Shown here piece by piece: positions 40,763-49,305 of a stretch of 64,000 nt of DNA. A program made the position numbers and the translations under genes. The notes below the pieces were generated by a model. That model worked only from the letters and a program-made list of their open reading frames with translations, did no database searches and had not been told where the DNA came from. How positions within the stretch are numbered: the stretch's first letter is position 1; each line of letters opens with the position of its first letter. The stretch spans positions 57,575 to 121,574 of the forward strand of contig JAJZVU010000005.1 of the NCBI GenBank assembly GCA_021845505.1, written 5' to 3'. The DNA comes from Pseudomonadota bacterium (GTDB lineage Bacteria > Pseudomonadota > Gammaproteobacteria > Burkholderiales > Burkholderiaceae_C).

Positions 40763-42142
40763 TCAGGCCCGCCGCCACAACGTGACGCCGCCGGGCTTGT
40801 CCTCGAGCTGGATGCCCTGCTCGAGCAACTCGGCGCGGATGCGGTCGGCAAGCTGGTAGTCTCGCGCCTGCTTGGCCCGTGCGCGCTCCTGCACCCGCTG
40901 TTCGATCCGCGCCTTGGCGTCGTCGGCTGTCGAGCCCTGCAGGAAATGCATCGGCGTGTCGCGCAACAGCCCCAGCGTGCCCGCCAGGCCCTTGAGCAGC
41001 GCGGCCGCCGCCGGGCCGGCGCCGCGGTTGATCTCGCCGGCCAGCTCGAACAGCACCGCCATCGCCTCGGGGGTGTTGAAGTCGTCGTCCATCGCAGCGC
41101 CGAAGCGCCGCGCCAGCGGATGCTCCCAGTCGATCGCCGGCGCGACGTCGGCGTGGGGCTGCAGCGCCACGTACAGGCGCTCGAGCGCGCTGCGGGCGTC
41201 GCGCAAAGCGTCCTCGCTGTAGTTCAGCGGGCTGCGGTAATGCGCGCGGATGATGAAAAAACGCAGGGTCTCGGCGTCGACCCGCTTCAGCACGTCGCGG
41301 ATGGTGAAAAAGTTGCCCAGCGACTTGGACATCTTCTCTTCGTCGACGCGGACGAAACCGTTGTGCATCCACAGGCTCACCCAAGGCTTGCCGGTGACCC
41401 CTTCGGTCTGCGCGATCTCGTTCTCGTGATGCGGAAACTGCAGGTCGGCTCCGCCGCCGTGGATGTCGAACTGCTCTCCGAGCAACTCGCAGCTCATCGC
41501 CGAACATTCGATATGCCACCCCGGACGCCCGGGGCCCCAAGGCGACTCCCAGCGCACCTCGGCCGGCTCGTCGGCCTTGGCGTGCTTCCACAGCACGAAA
41601 TCCAGCGGGTCCCTCTTGGCCTCGTCGACCTCGACCCGCTCGCCGGCGTGCAGTTCGTCCAGCGACTTGCCCGACAGCCGGCCGTAGCCCGCGAAGCGGC
41701 GCACCGCGAAGTCGACATCGCCGGCAGCGTCCTGGTAGGCCAGCCCGCGCTCGATCAGGCGGCCGATCATCGCCTGCATCGCCCCGATGTGCTCGGTGGC
41801 GCGCGGCTCCAGGTCGGGTCGCTCGATCCCCAGCGCATCGGCATCCTGATGCATCGCCTCGATGAATCCGTCGGTGAGTTCGCGCACCCCGACGCCGGCC
41901 TGCAGCGCGCGGCGGATGATCTTGTCGTCGACGTCGGTGATATTGCGCACGTAGGTCACGCGCAGGCCGCGTGCCTTCAGCCAGCGCTGCACCACGTCGA
42001 ACACCGCCATCACCCTGGCATGCCCGAGGTGGCAGTAGTCGTAGACCGTCATGCCGCAGACGTACATGCGCACATGCCCAGGCTCCAGCGGAACCAGGGG
42101 CTGCTTGCTGCGGGAAAGGGTGTTGTAGATCTGCACGGCCAT
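40763..42142 (-). CDS. cysS: Cysteinyl-tRNA synthetase
   Basis: A 459-residue class I synthetase. The HIGH-type motif HLGHARV follows the zinc-site cysteine in [15 protein letters not shown]; further zinc ligands are in HIECSAMS and [10 protein letters not shown]. The KMSKS loop is EKMSKSLGN. Length is normal. ATG 42142 is used; an upstream in-frame ATG at 42175 would add 11 residues. It is the first gene of the minus-strand row and diverges from the TPR gene. Confidence 0.97.
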   Translation of the reverse strand: MAVQIYNTLSRSKQPLVPLEPGHVRMYVCGMTVYDYCHLGHARVMAVFDVVQRWLKARGLRVTYVRNITDVDDKIIRRALQAGVGVRELTDGFIEAMHQDADALGIERPDLEPRATEHIGAMQAMIGRLIERGLAYQDAAGDVDFAVRRFAGYGRLSGKSLDELHAGERVEVDEAKRDPLDFVLWKHAKADEPAEVRWESPWGPGRPGWHIECSAMSCELLGEQFDIHGGGADLQFPHHENEIAQTEGVTGKPWVSLWMHNGFVRVDEEKMSKSLGNFFTIRDVLKRVDAETLRFFIIRAHYRSPLNYSEDALRDARSALERLYVALQPHADVAPAIDWEHPLARRFGAAMDDDFNTPEAMAVLFELAGEINRGAGPAAAALLKGLAGTLGLLRDTPMHFLQGSTADDAKARIEQRVQERARAKQARDYQLADRIRAELLEQGIQLEDKPGGVTLWRRA

Positions 42143-42252
42143 CGACTGCTCACCGACGAGCTGCGGGACGCCCACGCCGACGGCGTGCCCCGAAACAGCG
42201 AAAACTTAGCACACGCGGCGGCCATGCTGCCCGCCGGTCCTCGGCGGCACCC

Positions 42253-42258
42253 TAGAAT
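42253..42258 (+). promoter_or_regulatory. -10 box (TAGAAT) directly before the TPR gene; likely leaderless mRNA
   Basis: TAGAAT ends seven bases before the ATG at 42266, so transcription would start at the start codon itself. No ribosome-binding site is present. The same arrangement precedes rnm and the IclR gene. Confidence 0.45.
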
Positions 42259-42265
42259 GCCCGCC

Positions 42266-42850
42266 ATGGCCGACCTGCCCCTTCGCCACCGACTGCCCGC
42301 GCCGGCCCTGCTGCCGGCCCTGTTGCTGGCCCTGCTGCTGGCCTTGCTGGCCGGAAGCGGCTGGCCTTGCGCGCGTGCCGACGAACTGTCGCAGGTACGC
42401 GGCCTGCAGCACGCGGGGCACCTGCAACAGGCGCTGCAGGCCGTGCGCCGGCTCATCGCGCAACACCCCGACGACCCGCGGTTGCGCCTGAGCGAGGCGC
42501 TGATCCTGCAGCAGCAGCATCGCGACGACCAGGCGATCGAGGTGCTGCGGCAACTGACCCTGAAGTACCCCGAGCTTCCCGAGCCCTACAACAACCTGGC
42601 GGTGCTGTACGCGGCGCGCGGGCAGCAGCGCCTGGCGCTGCAGCAACTGCGCATGGCGCTGCATGCCAACCCGGAGTACGCCACCGCGGCCTCCAACCTG
42701 GGCGACGTGTACCTGCGCCTGGCTGAGCAGGCCTATGCGCAGGCCCTGCAAGGCAGCGACGACGCCGCGGCGCAGGCGCATGCGCGCGACATGCTGCGCG
42801 GGCTGCGGCAGCTGCAGCCGCAGGCGGGCGGCGCGCCGCCCGCACGCTGA
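42266..42850 (+). CDS. Exported tetratricopeptide-repeat protein
   Basis: A 194-residue protein with an N-terminal signal peptide (a Leu/Ala-rich run at residues 9-28, cleavage likely after ARA near 36). The rest is about three TPR units, seen in AGHLQQALQAVRRLIAQHP, DQAIEVLRQLTLKYP and YNNLAVLYAARGQQRLAL, ending in a low-complexity tail. TPRs mediate protein-protein contact. It precedes ppiA, ppiB and lpxH on the same strand, a conserved order in Burkholderiales. Confidence 0.87.
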   Translation: MADLPLRHRLPAPALLPALLLALLLALLAGSGWPCARADELSQVRGLQHAGHLQQALQAVRRLIAQHPDDPRLRLSEALILQQQHRDDQAIEVLRQLTLKYPELPEPYNNLAVLYAARGQQRLALQQLRMALHANPEYATAASNLGDVYLRLAEQAYAQALQGSDDAAAQAHARDMLRGLRQLQPQAGGAPPAR

Positions 42851-42853
42851 GGC

Positions 42854-42895
42854 CCGCCTTCCGCCTTCCGCCTTCCCGCCTTCCCACCTTCCCGC
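42854..42895 (+). repeat. Pyrimidine-rich tandem repeat (CCGCCTT-type units)
   Basis: Five to six imperfect 7-8 base units of the CCGCCTT kind fill the gap between the TPR gene and the cyclophilin gene. One strand is almost purely pyrimidine apart from the G in each unit. It lies about 35 bases before the downstream ATG. Confidence 0.6.
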
Positions 42896-42928
42896 CGGCT
42901 CGCCGCCGGCCCCACCCGGTCCCTACCG

Positions 42929-43534
42929 ATGCCCGCCACCCCCGCCTCGCCCCCGACCCCGCAGCGCCGGCTGCTGCTCGCGCTGGTCTGCGCGACCCTG
43001 GCCGGTCCGTCCGCGCTGGCAGCGCCGCGTCCGGCGGCCTCGCCACGCGTGGAACTCGACACCTCGCTGGGCGCCATCGTCGTGCAACTCGATGCCGGCC
43101 GCGCCCCGCGCACCGTGGCCAATTTCCTCCAATACGTGCGCAAGGGCTTCTATGCCGGCACGGTGTTCCACCGGGTGATCCCCGGGTTCATGATCCAGGG
43201 CGGCGGCTACACCGCGCAACTGCAGCTCAAGCCGACCGCGGCGCCGATCCCGCTGGAAAGCCGCAACGGCCTGCGCAACCTGCGGGGCACCATCGCGATG
43301 GCCCGCACCGCGGATCCGAATTCGGCGACTTCCCAGTTCTTCATCAATCTGGTGGACAATCCCTCCCTCGACTACCCGCAGCCCGACGGCTACGGCTACG
43401 CGGTGTTCGGGCGCGTGGTGTCGGGAATGAAGGTGGTGGATCGCATCGCCGCCGTGCCCACGCACAGCGTGGGGTCGATGGCCAACGTCCCGCTGCAGCC
43501 GGTGGTCATCCGCTCGGCGCGGGTGCTGCGCTGA
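42929..43534 (+). CDS. ppiA: Periplasmic peptidyl-prolyl cis-trans isomerase (cyclophilin, PpiA type)
   Basis: A 201-residue cyclophilin with a signal peptide (hydrophobic residues 14-30, cleavage after LAA near 32). The cyclophilin signature is [16 protein letters not shown], with [19 protein letters not shown] for the active-site floor. It would assist folding in the periplasm. It lies 58 bases before the cytoplasmic paralogue ppiB; the two share about half their residues and look like a tandem duplication that diverged by location. Confidence 0.92.
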   Translation: MPATPASPPTPQRRLLLALVCATLAGPSALAAPRPAASPRVELDTSLGAIVVQLDAGRAPRTVANFLQYVRKGFYAGTVFHRVIPGFMIQGGGYTAQLQLKPTAAPIPLESRNGLRNLRGTIAMARTADPNSATSQFFINLVDNPSLDYPQPDGYGYAVFGRVVSGMKVVDRIAAVPTHSVGSMANVPLQPVVIRSARVLR

Positions 43535-43592
43535 GCCAGGCGAGCCGCCATGAACCCTGCAGTCCAGTTTCTTTCTTGCGAGGCATCGATCG

Positions 43593-44084
43593 ATGGTTGA
43601 ACTCCACACCAACAAGGGCGTGATCCGCCTGCAACTCGACGCGGACAAGGCTCCGAAGACCACGGAAAACTTCCTGGCCTACGTGCGCAGCGGGCATTTC
43701 AACGGAACGATCTTCCATCGGGTGATCGACGGCTTCATGATCCAGGGCGGCGGCTACGCGAGCGGCATGAAGGAAAAGGCCACCCAGCAGCCGATCGCCA
43801 ACGAGGCGGCCAACGGGCTGAAGAACAAGCGCTACTCGATCGCGATGGCCCGCACCAACGACCCGCACTCGGCGACCGCGCAGTTCTTCATCAACGTCGC
43901 CGACAACGCTTTCCTCGACCACACCGCGCCCACCCCGCAGGGCTGGGGCTACGCGGTGTTCGGCGAGGTCGTCGAGGGCCGCGAGGTGGTCGACGCGATC
44001 CAGTCCGTGAAAACCGGCAGCAAGGGCTTCCACCAGGACGTTCCGGTGGAAGACGTGGTGATCGAAAAGGCCGTTGAAGTCTGA
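43593..44084 (+). CDS. ppiB: Cytoplasmic peptidyl-prolyl cis-trans isomerase (cyclophilin B)
   Basis: A 163-residue cyclophilin without a signal peptide. It starts [16 protein letters not shown] and carries [33 protein letters not shown] and a C-terminal [10 protein letters not shown], as in E. coli PpiB. It accelerates proline isomerisation in the cytoplasm. Its last 11 bases overlap lpxH, whose TTG start lies inside it. Confidence 0.95.
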   Translation: MVELHTNKGVIRLQLDADKAPKTTENFLAYVRSGHFNGTIFHRVIDGFMIQGGGYASGMKEKATQQPIANEAANGLKNKRYSIAMARTNDPHSATAQFFINVADNAFLDHTAPTPQGWGYAVFGEVVEGREVVDAIQSVKTGSKGFHQDVPVEDVVIEKAVEV

Positions 44085-44898
44085 GCCGCTGACGCAGCGG
44101 CTGCAGGCGCAGCCGCACTGGCGCCGCATCGCGCTGGCGTCGGACCTGCACCTGGGCGAGCAGGCCCCGCGCACCACGGCCGCTTTCCTGCGCTGGTTGC
44201 GCAGCCTGGGCGGCCGCGCCGACGCGCTGCTGCTGCTCGGGGACGTGTTCGACGCCTGGATCGGCGACGACCTGCTGCACCAGCCCGACGCTTCGCCGGA
44301 ACACCAGGTCTGTGAAGCGCTGGCCGAGCTGGCGGCACGCGATTGCCGGATCGCGGTGCAGCGCGGCAACCGCGACTTCCTGCTGTCCGGGGAATTCGCC
44401 AGCCGCTGCTCGGCCTGCCTGCTCGACGACCCTTGCGTGCTCGAGGTCGCCGGCCAGCGCATCGTGCTCAGCCATGGCGACGCGCTGTGCGTCGACGACG
44501 CCGCGTACATGCAATGGCGCCGGGTCTGCCGCGAGCCGGCCTGGCAACAGGCCTTCGTCGCCCAGCCGCTGGCGCTGCGCCGCGAGCAGGCGCTGGCCGC
44601 GCGCGAGCAAAGCCGGGCTGCCCAGGCCGCGCTGGCCCAGCCCGGCGACGCGAACCAGCAAGAGGCGATGCGGGTGCTGCGCGAGCAAGCGGCCCCCTGG
44701 ATGATCCACGGCCATACCCACCGCCCGCGGGAACACTGGCAAGGCGGGAGATTGCGCCAGGTGCTCGGCGACTGGGACCTCGACCATCCCGAGCGGCAGC
44801 GCGCGCAAGCGCTGTGGCTGCTGCCCGGCGACGGCTGGGTGGCGGTGGAACGCGAGGACCTGCTGGCGCAGCTGCAGGCGGCGCCGGCCGCTACTTGA
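44074..44898 (+). CDS. lpxH: UDP-2,3-diacylglucosamine diphosphatase
   Basis: A 274-residue calcineurin-like phosphoesterase of lipid A synthesis. The metal-site motifs are [39 protein letters not shown] and HGHTHRP, all intact. The start is TTG at 44074, inside the end of ppiB; no ATG or GTG gives the family N-terminus. It is somewhat longer than E. coli LpxH (240). It overlaps convergent cysE by eight bases at the stop codons. Confidence 0.94.
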   Translation: MKSEPLTQRLQAQPHWRRIALASDLHLGEQAPRTTAAFLRWLRSLGGRADALLLLGDVFDAWIGDDLLHQPDASPEHQVCEALAELAARDCRIAVQRGNRDFLLSGEFASRCSACLLDDPCVLEVAGQRIVLSHGDALCVDDAAYMQWRRVCREPAWQQAFVAQPLALRREQALAAREQSRAAQAALAQPGDANQQEAMRVLREQAAPWMIHGHTHRPREHWQGGRLRQVLGDWDLDHPERQRAQALWLLPGDGWVAVEREDLLAQLQAAPAAT

Positions 44899-45658
44899 CC
44901 AGCTTCTCGAACTCGTCGCGGTCGAAATGCTCGGTGCGCATCGCGTCCTGCGGGGCGCTTTGCTGCGAGCACACGCCGCGCTTGTCGAGTTCGCGCCACA
45001 GCAGCGCGACCTGGTGCTCGAGCTGCGCGGCATGGTCGACCAGCCCCAGCACCGCCTTGCTCAGCGGGTCGTCGCCGTTCTGGGTCACCGCGTAGGCCGA
45101 GAATCCCATGCGCGACGCCGCTGCCTCGCGCTGCTGCTCGCCCTGCTTGTCGATGATGCGCGCCGGGTTGCCCACCGCGGTGGCGCCCGCCGGCACCGCC
45201 TTGACCACCACCGCGTTGGAGCCGATGCGCGCTCCGCTGCCCACGGTGAACCCGCCGAGCACCTTGGCTCCGGCGCCGACCACCACGCCGGATTCCAGCG
45301 TCGGATGGCGCTTGGTTCCCTTGTACAGCGAGGTTCCGCCCAGCGTGACGCCTTGGTAGATCGTGCAGTCGTCGCCGATCTCGGCGGTTTCGCCGATCAC
45401 CACGCCCATCCCGTGATCGATGAACACCCGCCTGCCGATCACTGCACCCGGATGGATCTCGATCGCGGTCAGGAAACGCCCCCAGTGGGAAATCCAGCGC
45501 GCCAGCCAGTGGTAGCCGGCCTTCCACAGCGCGTGGGCGATGCGGTGCATCCAGAGCGCGTGCAGCCCCGGATAGCAGGTCAGCACCTCCCAGCGCGAGC
45601 GCGCGGCAGGGTCGCGTTCGACGATGACCTGGATCTCTTCGCGCAACCAGCTGAACAT
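44891..45658 (-). CDS. cysE: Serine O-acetyltransferase
   Basis: A 255-residue hexapeptide-repeat acyltransferase that makes O-acetylserine for cysteine synthesis. The core shows [25 protein letters not shown], with the catalytic His in FIDHG, then GVTLGG, and AVGNPARII at the end of the left-handed helix. A C-terminal extension of about 70 residues goes beyond the minimal epsilon-proteobacterial form; it includes a helical part ending in FEKLVK. A sulfur-assimilation gene, but not part of the sulfur region at 16-21 kb. Confidence 0.95.
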   Translation of the reverse strand: MFSWLREEIQVIVERDPAARSRWEVLTCYPGLHALWMHRIAHALWKAGYHWLARWISHWGRFLTAIEIHPGAVIGRRVFIDHGMGVVIGETAEIGDDCTIYQGVTLGGTSLYKGTKRHPTLESGVVVGAGAKVLGGFTVGSGARIGSNAVVVKAVPAGATAVGNPARIIDKQGEQQREAAASRMGFSAYAVTQNGDDPLSKAVLGLVDHAAQLEHQVALLWRELDKRGVCSQQSAPQDAMRTEHFDRDEFEKLVK

Positions 45659-45750
45659 GAGCAGCGTCCTACCCCGACTGCGGGTCGACCGCCCGCCTCG
45701 CGGTCAGTGTATTGGAGGGCGCAACGATGCGCTCGGCGCAAGTCCGTGGT

Positions 45751-46542
45751 TCATGCGCTGCCATCTCGGCTCGCACCGATGCGGCGCAAAGCGGCATCGC
45801 ACACGCCCCGCAGGATCTGCACTTCCTGACGGGTCGGCGCGACCCTGGACAACAGCCTGCGCAGGCGCGGCAACAGCCGGCGCGGCGCGCTCGGGTCGAG
45901 GTAGCCGAGCACCTGCAGGGTGTGTTGCAGATGGTCGATCGCGGCCTCGACCTCGGCATGGGTGGCCGCGGGCTCGGGCGCGGGCCCCGCGCCCGGGTGG
46001 TCGAACGAGCCCAGCGCCTTGCGCCATTCCCAGGCGACGATCTGCACCGCCTGCGACAGGTTCAGCGACCCGTAGCCGGGTGAGGTCGGCAGGTTGAGCA
46101 GCGCATCGCAACGCCACACGGTCTCGTTGTCCAGCCCGTAACGCTCGCTGCCGAACACGAAGGCCACGCGGCGTTGCTGCGCGGCGGCCAGGCGCGCCAG
46201 TTCGGGCAGCCACTGCGGGCCGCGCAGCGGCGGCCCGAAATCGCGCACCCGCGCCGACAGCGCCACCAGCACGCCGCAATCGCCGGCCACCTCGTCCAGG
46301 CTGGCGCCCAGCCGGGCCCGCTGCAGCACGTCCTGCGCCCCGCTGGCCATCGCCAGCGCCTGCGGCTGGCTGAGCACGTCGGCAAAACGCGGCGCCACCA
46401 GGCCGAGGTCGGCGAAGCCCATGGTCTTGATGGCCCTGGCAGCCGCGCCCACGTTGCCGGCATGGCTGGAGCCGACCAGCACGAACGACGTGCCCGGCGG
46501 CGCGTACGCCGGCGCCTGCCCCCCTTCGATAGAATGCTCCAC
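45751..46542 (-). CDS. trmJ: tRNA (cytidine/uridine-32-2'-O)-methyltransferase TrmJ
   Basis: A 263-residue SPOUT methyltransferase. Motif 1 is [15 protein letters not shown], motif 2 [12 protein letters not shown], and motif 3 [13 protein letters not shown], which form the knotted SAM site. The C-terminal helical extension beyond 170 matches TrmJ rather than TrmL. GTG at 46542 is the best start but has no good ribosome-binding site, so the first 15-20 residues are uncertain. It diverges from suhB. Confidence 0.88.
   Translation of the reverse strand: MEHSIEGGQAPAYAPPGTSFVLVGSSHAGNVGAAARAIKTMGFADLGLVAPRFADVLSQPQALAMASGAQDVLQRARLGASLDEVAGDCGVLVALSARVRDFGPPLRGPQWLPELARLAAAQQRRVAFVFGSERYGLDNETVWRCDALLNLPTSPGYGSLNLSQAVQIVAWEWRKALGSFDHPGAGPAPEPAATHAEVEAAIDHLQHTLQVLGYLDPSAPRRLLPRLRRLLSRVAPTRQEVQILRGVCDAALRRIGASRDGSA
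46530..46535 (+). promoter_or_regulatory. Candidate -10 box (TAGAAT) for suhB
   Basis: TAGAAT sits 94 bases before the suhB ATG and overlaps the first codons of trmJ on the other strand. No -35 is evident. The leader would be about 88 bases. Confidence 0.3.
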
Positions 46543-46629
46543 TTGGTCCCGGTCGTTCGACCCGCTCTTTTCAACCCAGTACGCACATTCTCGCCCAGGC
46601 GCGCCTGCCGCAGGTGCCTGCAGCCCACC

Positions 46630-47454
46630 ATGCATCCTGTGATCAACGTCGCCGTTCGCGCCGCCCGCGAAGCCGGCCGCATCATCAACCGTGCCAGCCT
46701 CGACCTCGACCTGCTGCGGGTGTCGGAAAAGTCGGCCAACGACTTCGTCACCGAAGTCGACCGGGCCAGCGAACAGGCGATCATCGACATCCTGCTGAAG
46801 GCCTTTCCCCAGCATGGCGTGCTGGGCGAGGAGACAGGCACCAGCCACGGCCGCGCCGACGCCGAATACCGCTGGATCATCGACCCGCTGGACGGCACCA
46901 CCAATTTCATCCACGGCCTGCCCGTGTACGCGGTGTCGATCGCGCTGGAGCACCGCGGGGTGCTCCAGCATGGCGTGGTCTACGACCCGTCGCGCGACGA
47001 GTTGTTCACGGCAAGCCGCGGGGCCGGCGCGTTCCTCGACAACCGGCGGCTGCGGGTGTCGCGCCGCACGCGGATCGAGGACAGCCTGATCGGCACCGGC
47101 TTCCCGTTCCGCCGCGGCGACGACCTCGAGCAGTACCTCGAGATGTTCCGCAAGTTCTCCCAGCGCTGCGTCGGGCTGCGTCGCCCGGGCGCCGCCGCGC
47201 TCGACCTGGCCTACGTCGCGGCCGGGCGCTACGACGGCTTTTTCGAAGTCGGCCTGCAGCCCTGGGACGTCGCGGCGGGGGCGCTGCTGGTCAGCGAGGC
47301 GGGCGGGATGGTCGGGGACTTCAACGGGGAATCGGAATTCCTCGACAAGGGCGAGGTCATCGCAGCCAACCCCCGCGTCTACGCGCAGATGGTCGGCATG
47401 CTCAAGGCCTACGCCGGGCGCGCCCACGGCGCCAACCCGGCGCCTGCCGCCTGA
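46630..47454 (+). CDS. suhB: Inositol monophosphatase family protein (SuhB)
   Basis: A 274-residue Mg-dependent phosphatase. The metal-binding motifs are [21 protein letters not shown] and the C-terminal [15 protein letters not shown]. Besides inositol phosphate hydrolysis, SuhB in proteobacteria joins the NusA/NusB antitermination complex on rRNA operons, so the role may be regulatory. It starts [16 protein letters not shown], typical of the family. A strong GC hairpin follows its stop. Confidence 0.94.
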   Translation: MHPVINVAVRAAREAGRIINRASLDLDLLRVSEKSANDFVTEVDRASEQAIIDILLKAFPQHGVLGEETGTSHGRADAEYRWIIDPLDGTTNFIHGLPVYAVSIALEHRGVLQHGVVYDPSRDELFTASRGAGAFLDNRRLRVSRRTRIEDSLIGTGFPFRRGDDLEQYLEMFRKFSQRCVGLRRPGAAALDLAYVAAGRYDGFFEVGLQPWDVAAGALLVSEAGGMVGDFNGESEFLDKGEVIAANPRVYAQMVGMLKAYAGRAHGANPAPAA

Positions 47455-47464
47455 GGCCGGCACG

Positions 47465-47485
47465 GGCCCGGCGACACGCCGGGCC
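47465..47485 (+). terminator. Perfect 9-bp GC hairpin after suhB
   Basis: GGCCCGGCG pairs exactly with CGCCGGGCC around an ACA loop, 10 bases after the suhB stop. There is no T-run directly after it; the T-rich stretch begins about 140 bases later. Confidence 0.45.
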
Positions 47486-47845
47486 TGGGAAGGCTGCCCA
47501 GCGGTGCGCCGCGGCAGCGCCGCCGGCGGCTTGCGCGACATGGCGGTGAGCGTGTCGCGCAAAATGGCGCAGCGCATTGCGTGGATAATCGTCCCATCCC
47601 GCCCGACGCGCCTCCGAAAACCTCGCCTTCTTTTTTCTTTCCTATTATTACACGCCGTTGCAGCTGCCGCGCAACGACGCGATTCATTCTCGTTCCGGAT
47701 CGCCATTCCCGCTGCGCAAGGCGCTGCGGAATCTCCATCGCACCCGCTCCGCGGGCCGCTTCCGACGCGGCATCCGGCAAGCCTGCGAACCGTCATTGCA
47801 CGTTATCGACGCGTTACCCGGAGACCCATTCCAGATAATCACCAC

Positions 47846-47874
47846 TTGTCAACGAACAACTGCCACCCTAGTAT
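47846..47874 (+). promoter_or_regulatory. Sigma70 promoter of the SARP-like regulator gene
   Basis: TTGTCA (47846-47851) and TAGTAT (47869-47874) are exactly 17 bases apart. Transcription would start near 47881, leaving a leader of about 56 bases with GGAGG before the ATG at 47937. This is the best sigma70 match I found in the window. Confidence 0.65.
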
Positions 47875-47936
47875 CGACGCACCATTCCGGAGTTGATGCG
47901 TTCGACCCGTTCCATACCCGACGGAGGCAACCGACC

Positions 47937-48707
47937 ATGACCACCCCCGGCCCGCGCACCGACGTGCGCATCGAATTTCTCGGGCAAGTGCGGATTCTCC
48001 ACGAGGCGGCCCACATCGTGGTCAACGACAAGAAGGCCATCCTGCTGATGTTCGTGCTGGCCGTGAAGGGCGCGACCAGCCGCCAGCAGATGGCCTCGCT
48101 GCTCTGGCCGGGAACCGATTCCGAACATTCCCAGGGCAGCCTGAGGCTGCGCATCCACAAGATCAACCGGCTTTGCCCCACGTTGATCCGCAGTCACCTG
48201 AGTTCGATCTTCCTCGGGCACGGCGTCGAACACGACATCGGCTTTCTCACCGCCGACGAGGAAATGCCGCTGCCCGTCGCGCTGGACGCCCACCGCGACC
48301 ACCTGATCGGCTCGCTGGAGTTTTCCGAGAATCCCCAGCTCAATTCCATGCTCGGCCACTACAAGAACCAGTTCGCCAGCAAGGCCGTCAGCCTGCTCTA
48401 CCGGCATGCGCGCAATGCGGCGATCGACCGCAATCTTGACCAGGCGGTCTATTTCCTGAACCGCATCCTGCTGCTGTCACCGCATAACGAGACGGCCTGC
48501 CGCAACCTGATGCGGGTGCATGTGCTCAACGGTTGCCGCGCCAGCGCGATCGAAACCTACGAGGCATTCCGCCGCAACATGCGCGACAACCTGGGAATCG
48601 ACCCGGATACCAAGACCAAGCGCCTGCACATGGAAATCCTGTCGGCGCAGGAAGACCCGAACTACCAGACCCGCATCAGCGAGGCGCTGGACTCGATGAT
48701 CCTGTAG
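47937..48707 (+). CDS. SARP/BTAD-like transcriptional regulator, stand-alone
   Basis: A 256-residue protein. Residues about 8-100 look like an OmpR-type winged helix (a strand with FLGQVRI, then a helical stretch, then SEHSQGSLRLRIHKINRL as the recognition-helix region). Residues about 135-250 form an all-helical bacterial transcriptional activation domain with YFLNRILLLSPHNETACRNLMRVH and ending in NLGIDPDTKTKRLHMEIL, the usual BTAD end. No ATPase or sensor domain is attached. SARPs are best known in actinobacteria; small stand-alone forms occur in proteobacteria. The start has GGAGG nine bases upstream. Targets are unknown; its convergent neighbours are two tiny genes four bases away. Confidence 0.75.
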   Translation: MTTPGPRTDVRIEFLGQVRILHEAAHIVVNDKKAILLMFVLAVKGATSRQQMASLLWPGTDSEHSQGSLRLRIHKINRLCPTLIRSHLSSIFLGHGVEHDIGFLTADEEMPLPVALDAHRDHLIGSLEFSENPQLNSMLGHYKNQFASKAVSLLYRHARNAAIDRNLDQAVYFLNRILLLSPHNETACRNLMRVHVLNGCRASAIETYEAFRRNMRDNLGIDPDTKTKRLHMEILSAQEDPNYQTRISEALDSMIL

Positions 48708-48711
48708 GCGC

Positions 48712-48987
48712 TCAGCGTACGCGCGCCCAGGGCCCGAGCAGCAGGCTCTCCCATTGCGCGACCCCGCGCTCGAAGCGCCCGGCGGCCAGCAACGACGGCC
48801 GGATCGCCCCGCTGCGCACGGCGCCTGCGTACTGCTGGCGCAACAGGTCGAAGGGCGCGCGCGCCTGGGCGCGGGCCCATTGCTCCCACGCCCGGCCCGC
48901 GTCGACCCAGGGCCCGGCGGCCGGAGTGCCGGCGCTCGCCTGCCGCTGCGGGCGCCGAGGCTGGCGCTGCGACGGGCTGCGGCGCAT
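48712..48987 (-). CDS. Unidentified 91-residue basic protein, second of two coupled small genes
   Basis: It starts at ATG 48987, which shares one base with the stop of the preceding small gene (TGATG), and ends four bases from the SARP-like gene. The first 25 residues are Arg/Gln/Pro-rich and probably disordered. The rest (about 28-91) is predicted helical with many Trp and Arg, for example GRAWEQWARAQARAPFDLLR and GRFERGVAQWESLLLG. No signal peptide, cysteine or known motif. A weak likeness to phasin-type helices is not enough for a call. Coupling and conserved genome-like codon use make it likely to be real. Confidence 0.6.
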   Translation of the reverse strand: MRRSPSQRQPRRPQRQASAGTPAAGPWVDAGRAWEQWARAQARAPFDLLRQQYAGAVRSGAIRPSLLAAGRFERGVAQWESLLLGPWARVR

Positions 48988-49160
48988 CACCGCAGCGCGG
49001 TATCGGAGCGCGCGAACTGGCTCAGGCGGCGGTCGAGTTCGAACACATCGCGCCACTGCGCCAGGATGGACTGCCACTCGGCGGACTCGGCAGCGCGGCC
49101 CGCGGGGGCAGGCTCGCCGGCGGTTCCCAGGCGGCGGATCAGGCTGAGCAGGCTGGTCAT
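48987..49160 (-). CDS. Unidentified 57-residue protein, first of two coupled small genes
   Basis: A short frame starting at ATG 49160 with a strong AAGGAG seven bases upstream. The product starts MTSLLSLIRRLG, has a Pro/Ala hinge, then an amphipathic helix with SAEWQSILAQWRDVFELDRR. No cysteine, no signal peptide. It is followed without a gap by the 91-residue gene (TGATG overlap). A paired palindrome lies 27-51 bases upstream, so the pair seems to be regulated as its own unit. I recognise no family. Confidence 0.6.
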   Translation of the reverse strand: MTSLLSLIRRLGTAGEPAPAGRAAESAEWQSILAQWRDVFELDRRLSQFARSDTALR

Positions 49161-49186
49161 GGCAGACTCCTTCGTGAGGATACTCA

Positions 49187-49211
49187 GGGTGCACCCTTAT
49201 AGGGTTAACCC
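49187..49211 (-). promoter_or_regulatory. Candidate operator: two GGGTNNACCC palindromes, spaced by TTATA
   Basis: GGGTGCACCC (49187-49196) and GGGTTAACCC (49202-49211) are each perfect 10-base palindromes, separated by five A/T bases. On the minus strand this gives a TATAAG box between them, suited as the -10 of the small-gene pair (start of transcription near 49189). A repressor bound here would block that promoter. The inner ACCC-TTATA-GGGT also resembles the G/C-arm, AT-centre layout of CsoR/RcnR-type operators. Confidence 0.5.
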
Positions 49212-49305
49212 GAAGTCTACCAGGACCGCGAGCTCTCTGCAGCTTCGCCGGGCCGTTTTCTGTCGAACCCGGGGCCGGCAAGCGACAGACCGGGCCCGGC
49301 TGCGC

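Larger units (their letters stand above)
47455..47936. other. 482-base noncoding region between suhB and the SARP-like regulator gene
   Basis: No gene with the codon pattern of this genome is visible. After the hairpin behind suhB comes a T-rich stretch near 47626-47650 (including a run of six T and CTATTATTACA) that is unlike the rest of the window, then a mixed stretch, then a strong promoter at 47846-47874. The regulator frame stays open upstream to about 47658, but that part is Arg-rich without a good start site and lies upstream of the promoter. Confidence 0.65.

Noticed and set aside
47658..47936. N-terminal extension of the SARP-like regulator (93 codons)
   Set aside because: Arg-rich with off-pattern codon use, lies upstream of and across the strong promoter, and the ATG at 47937 has a good ribosome-binding site.
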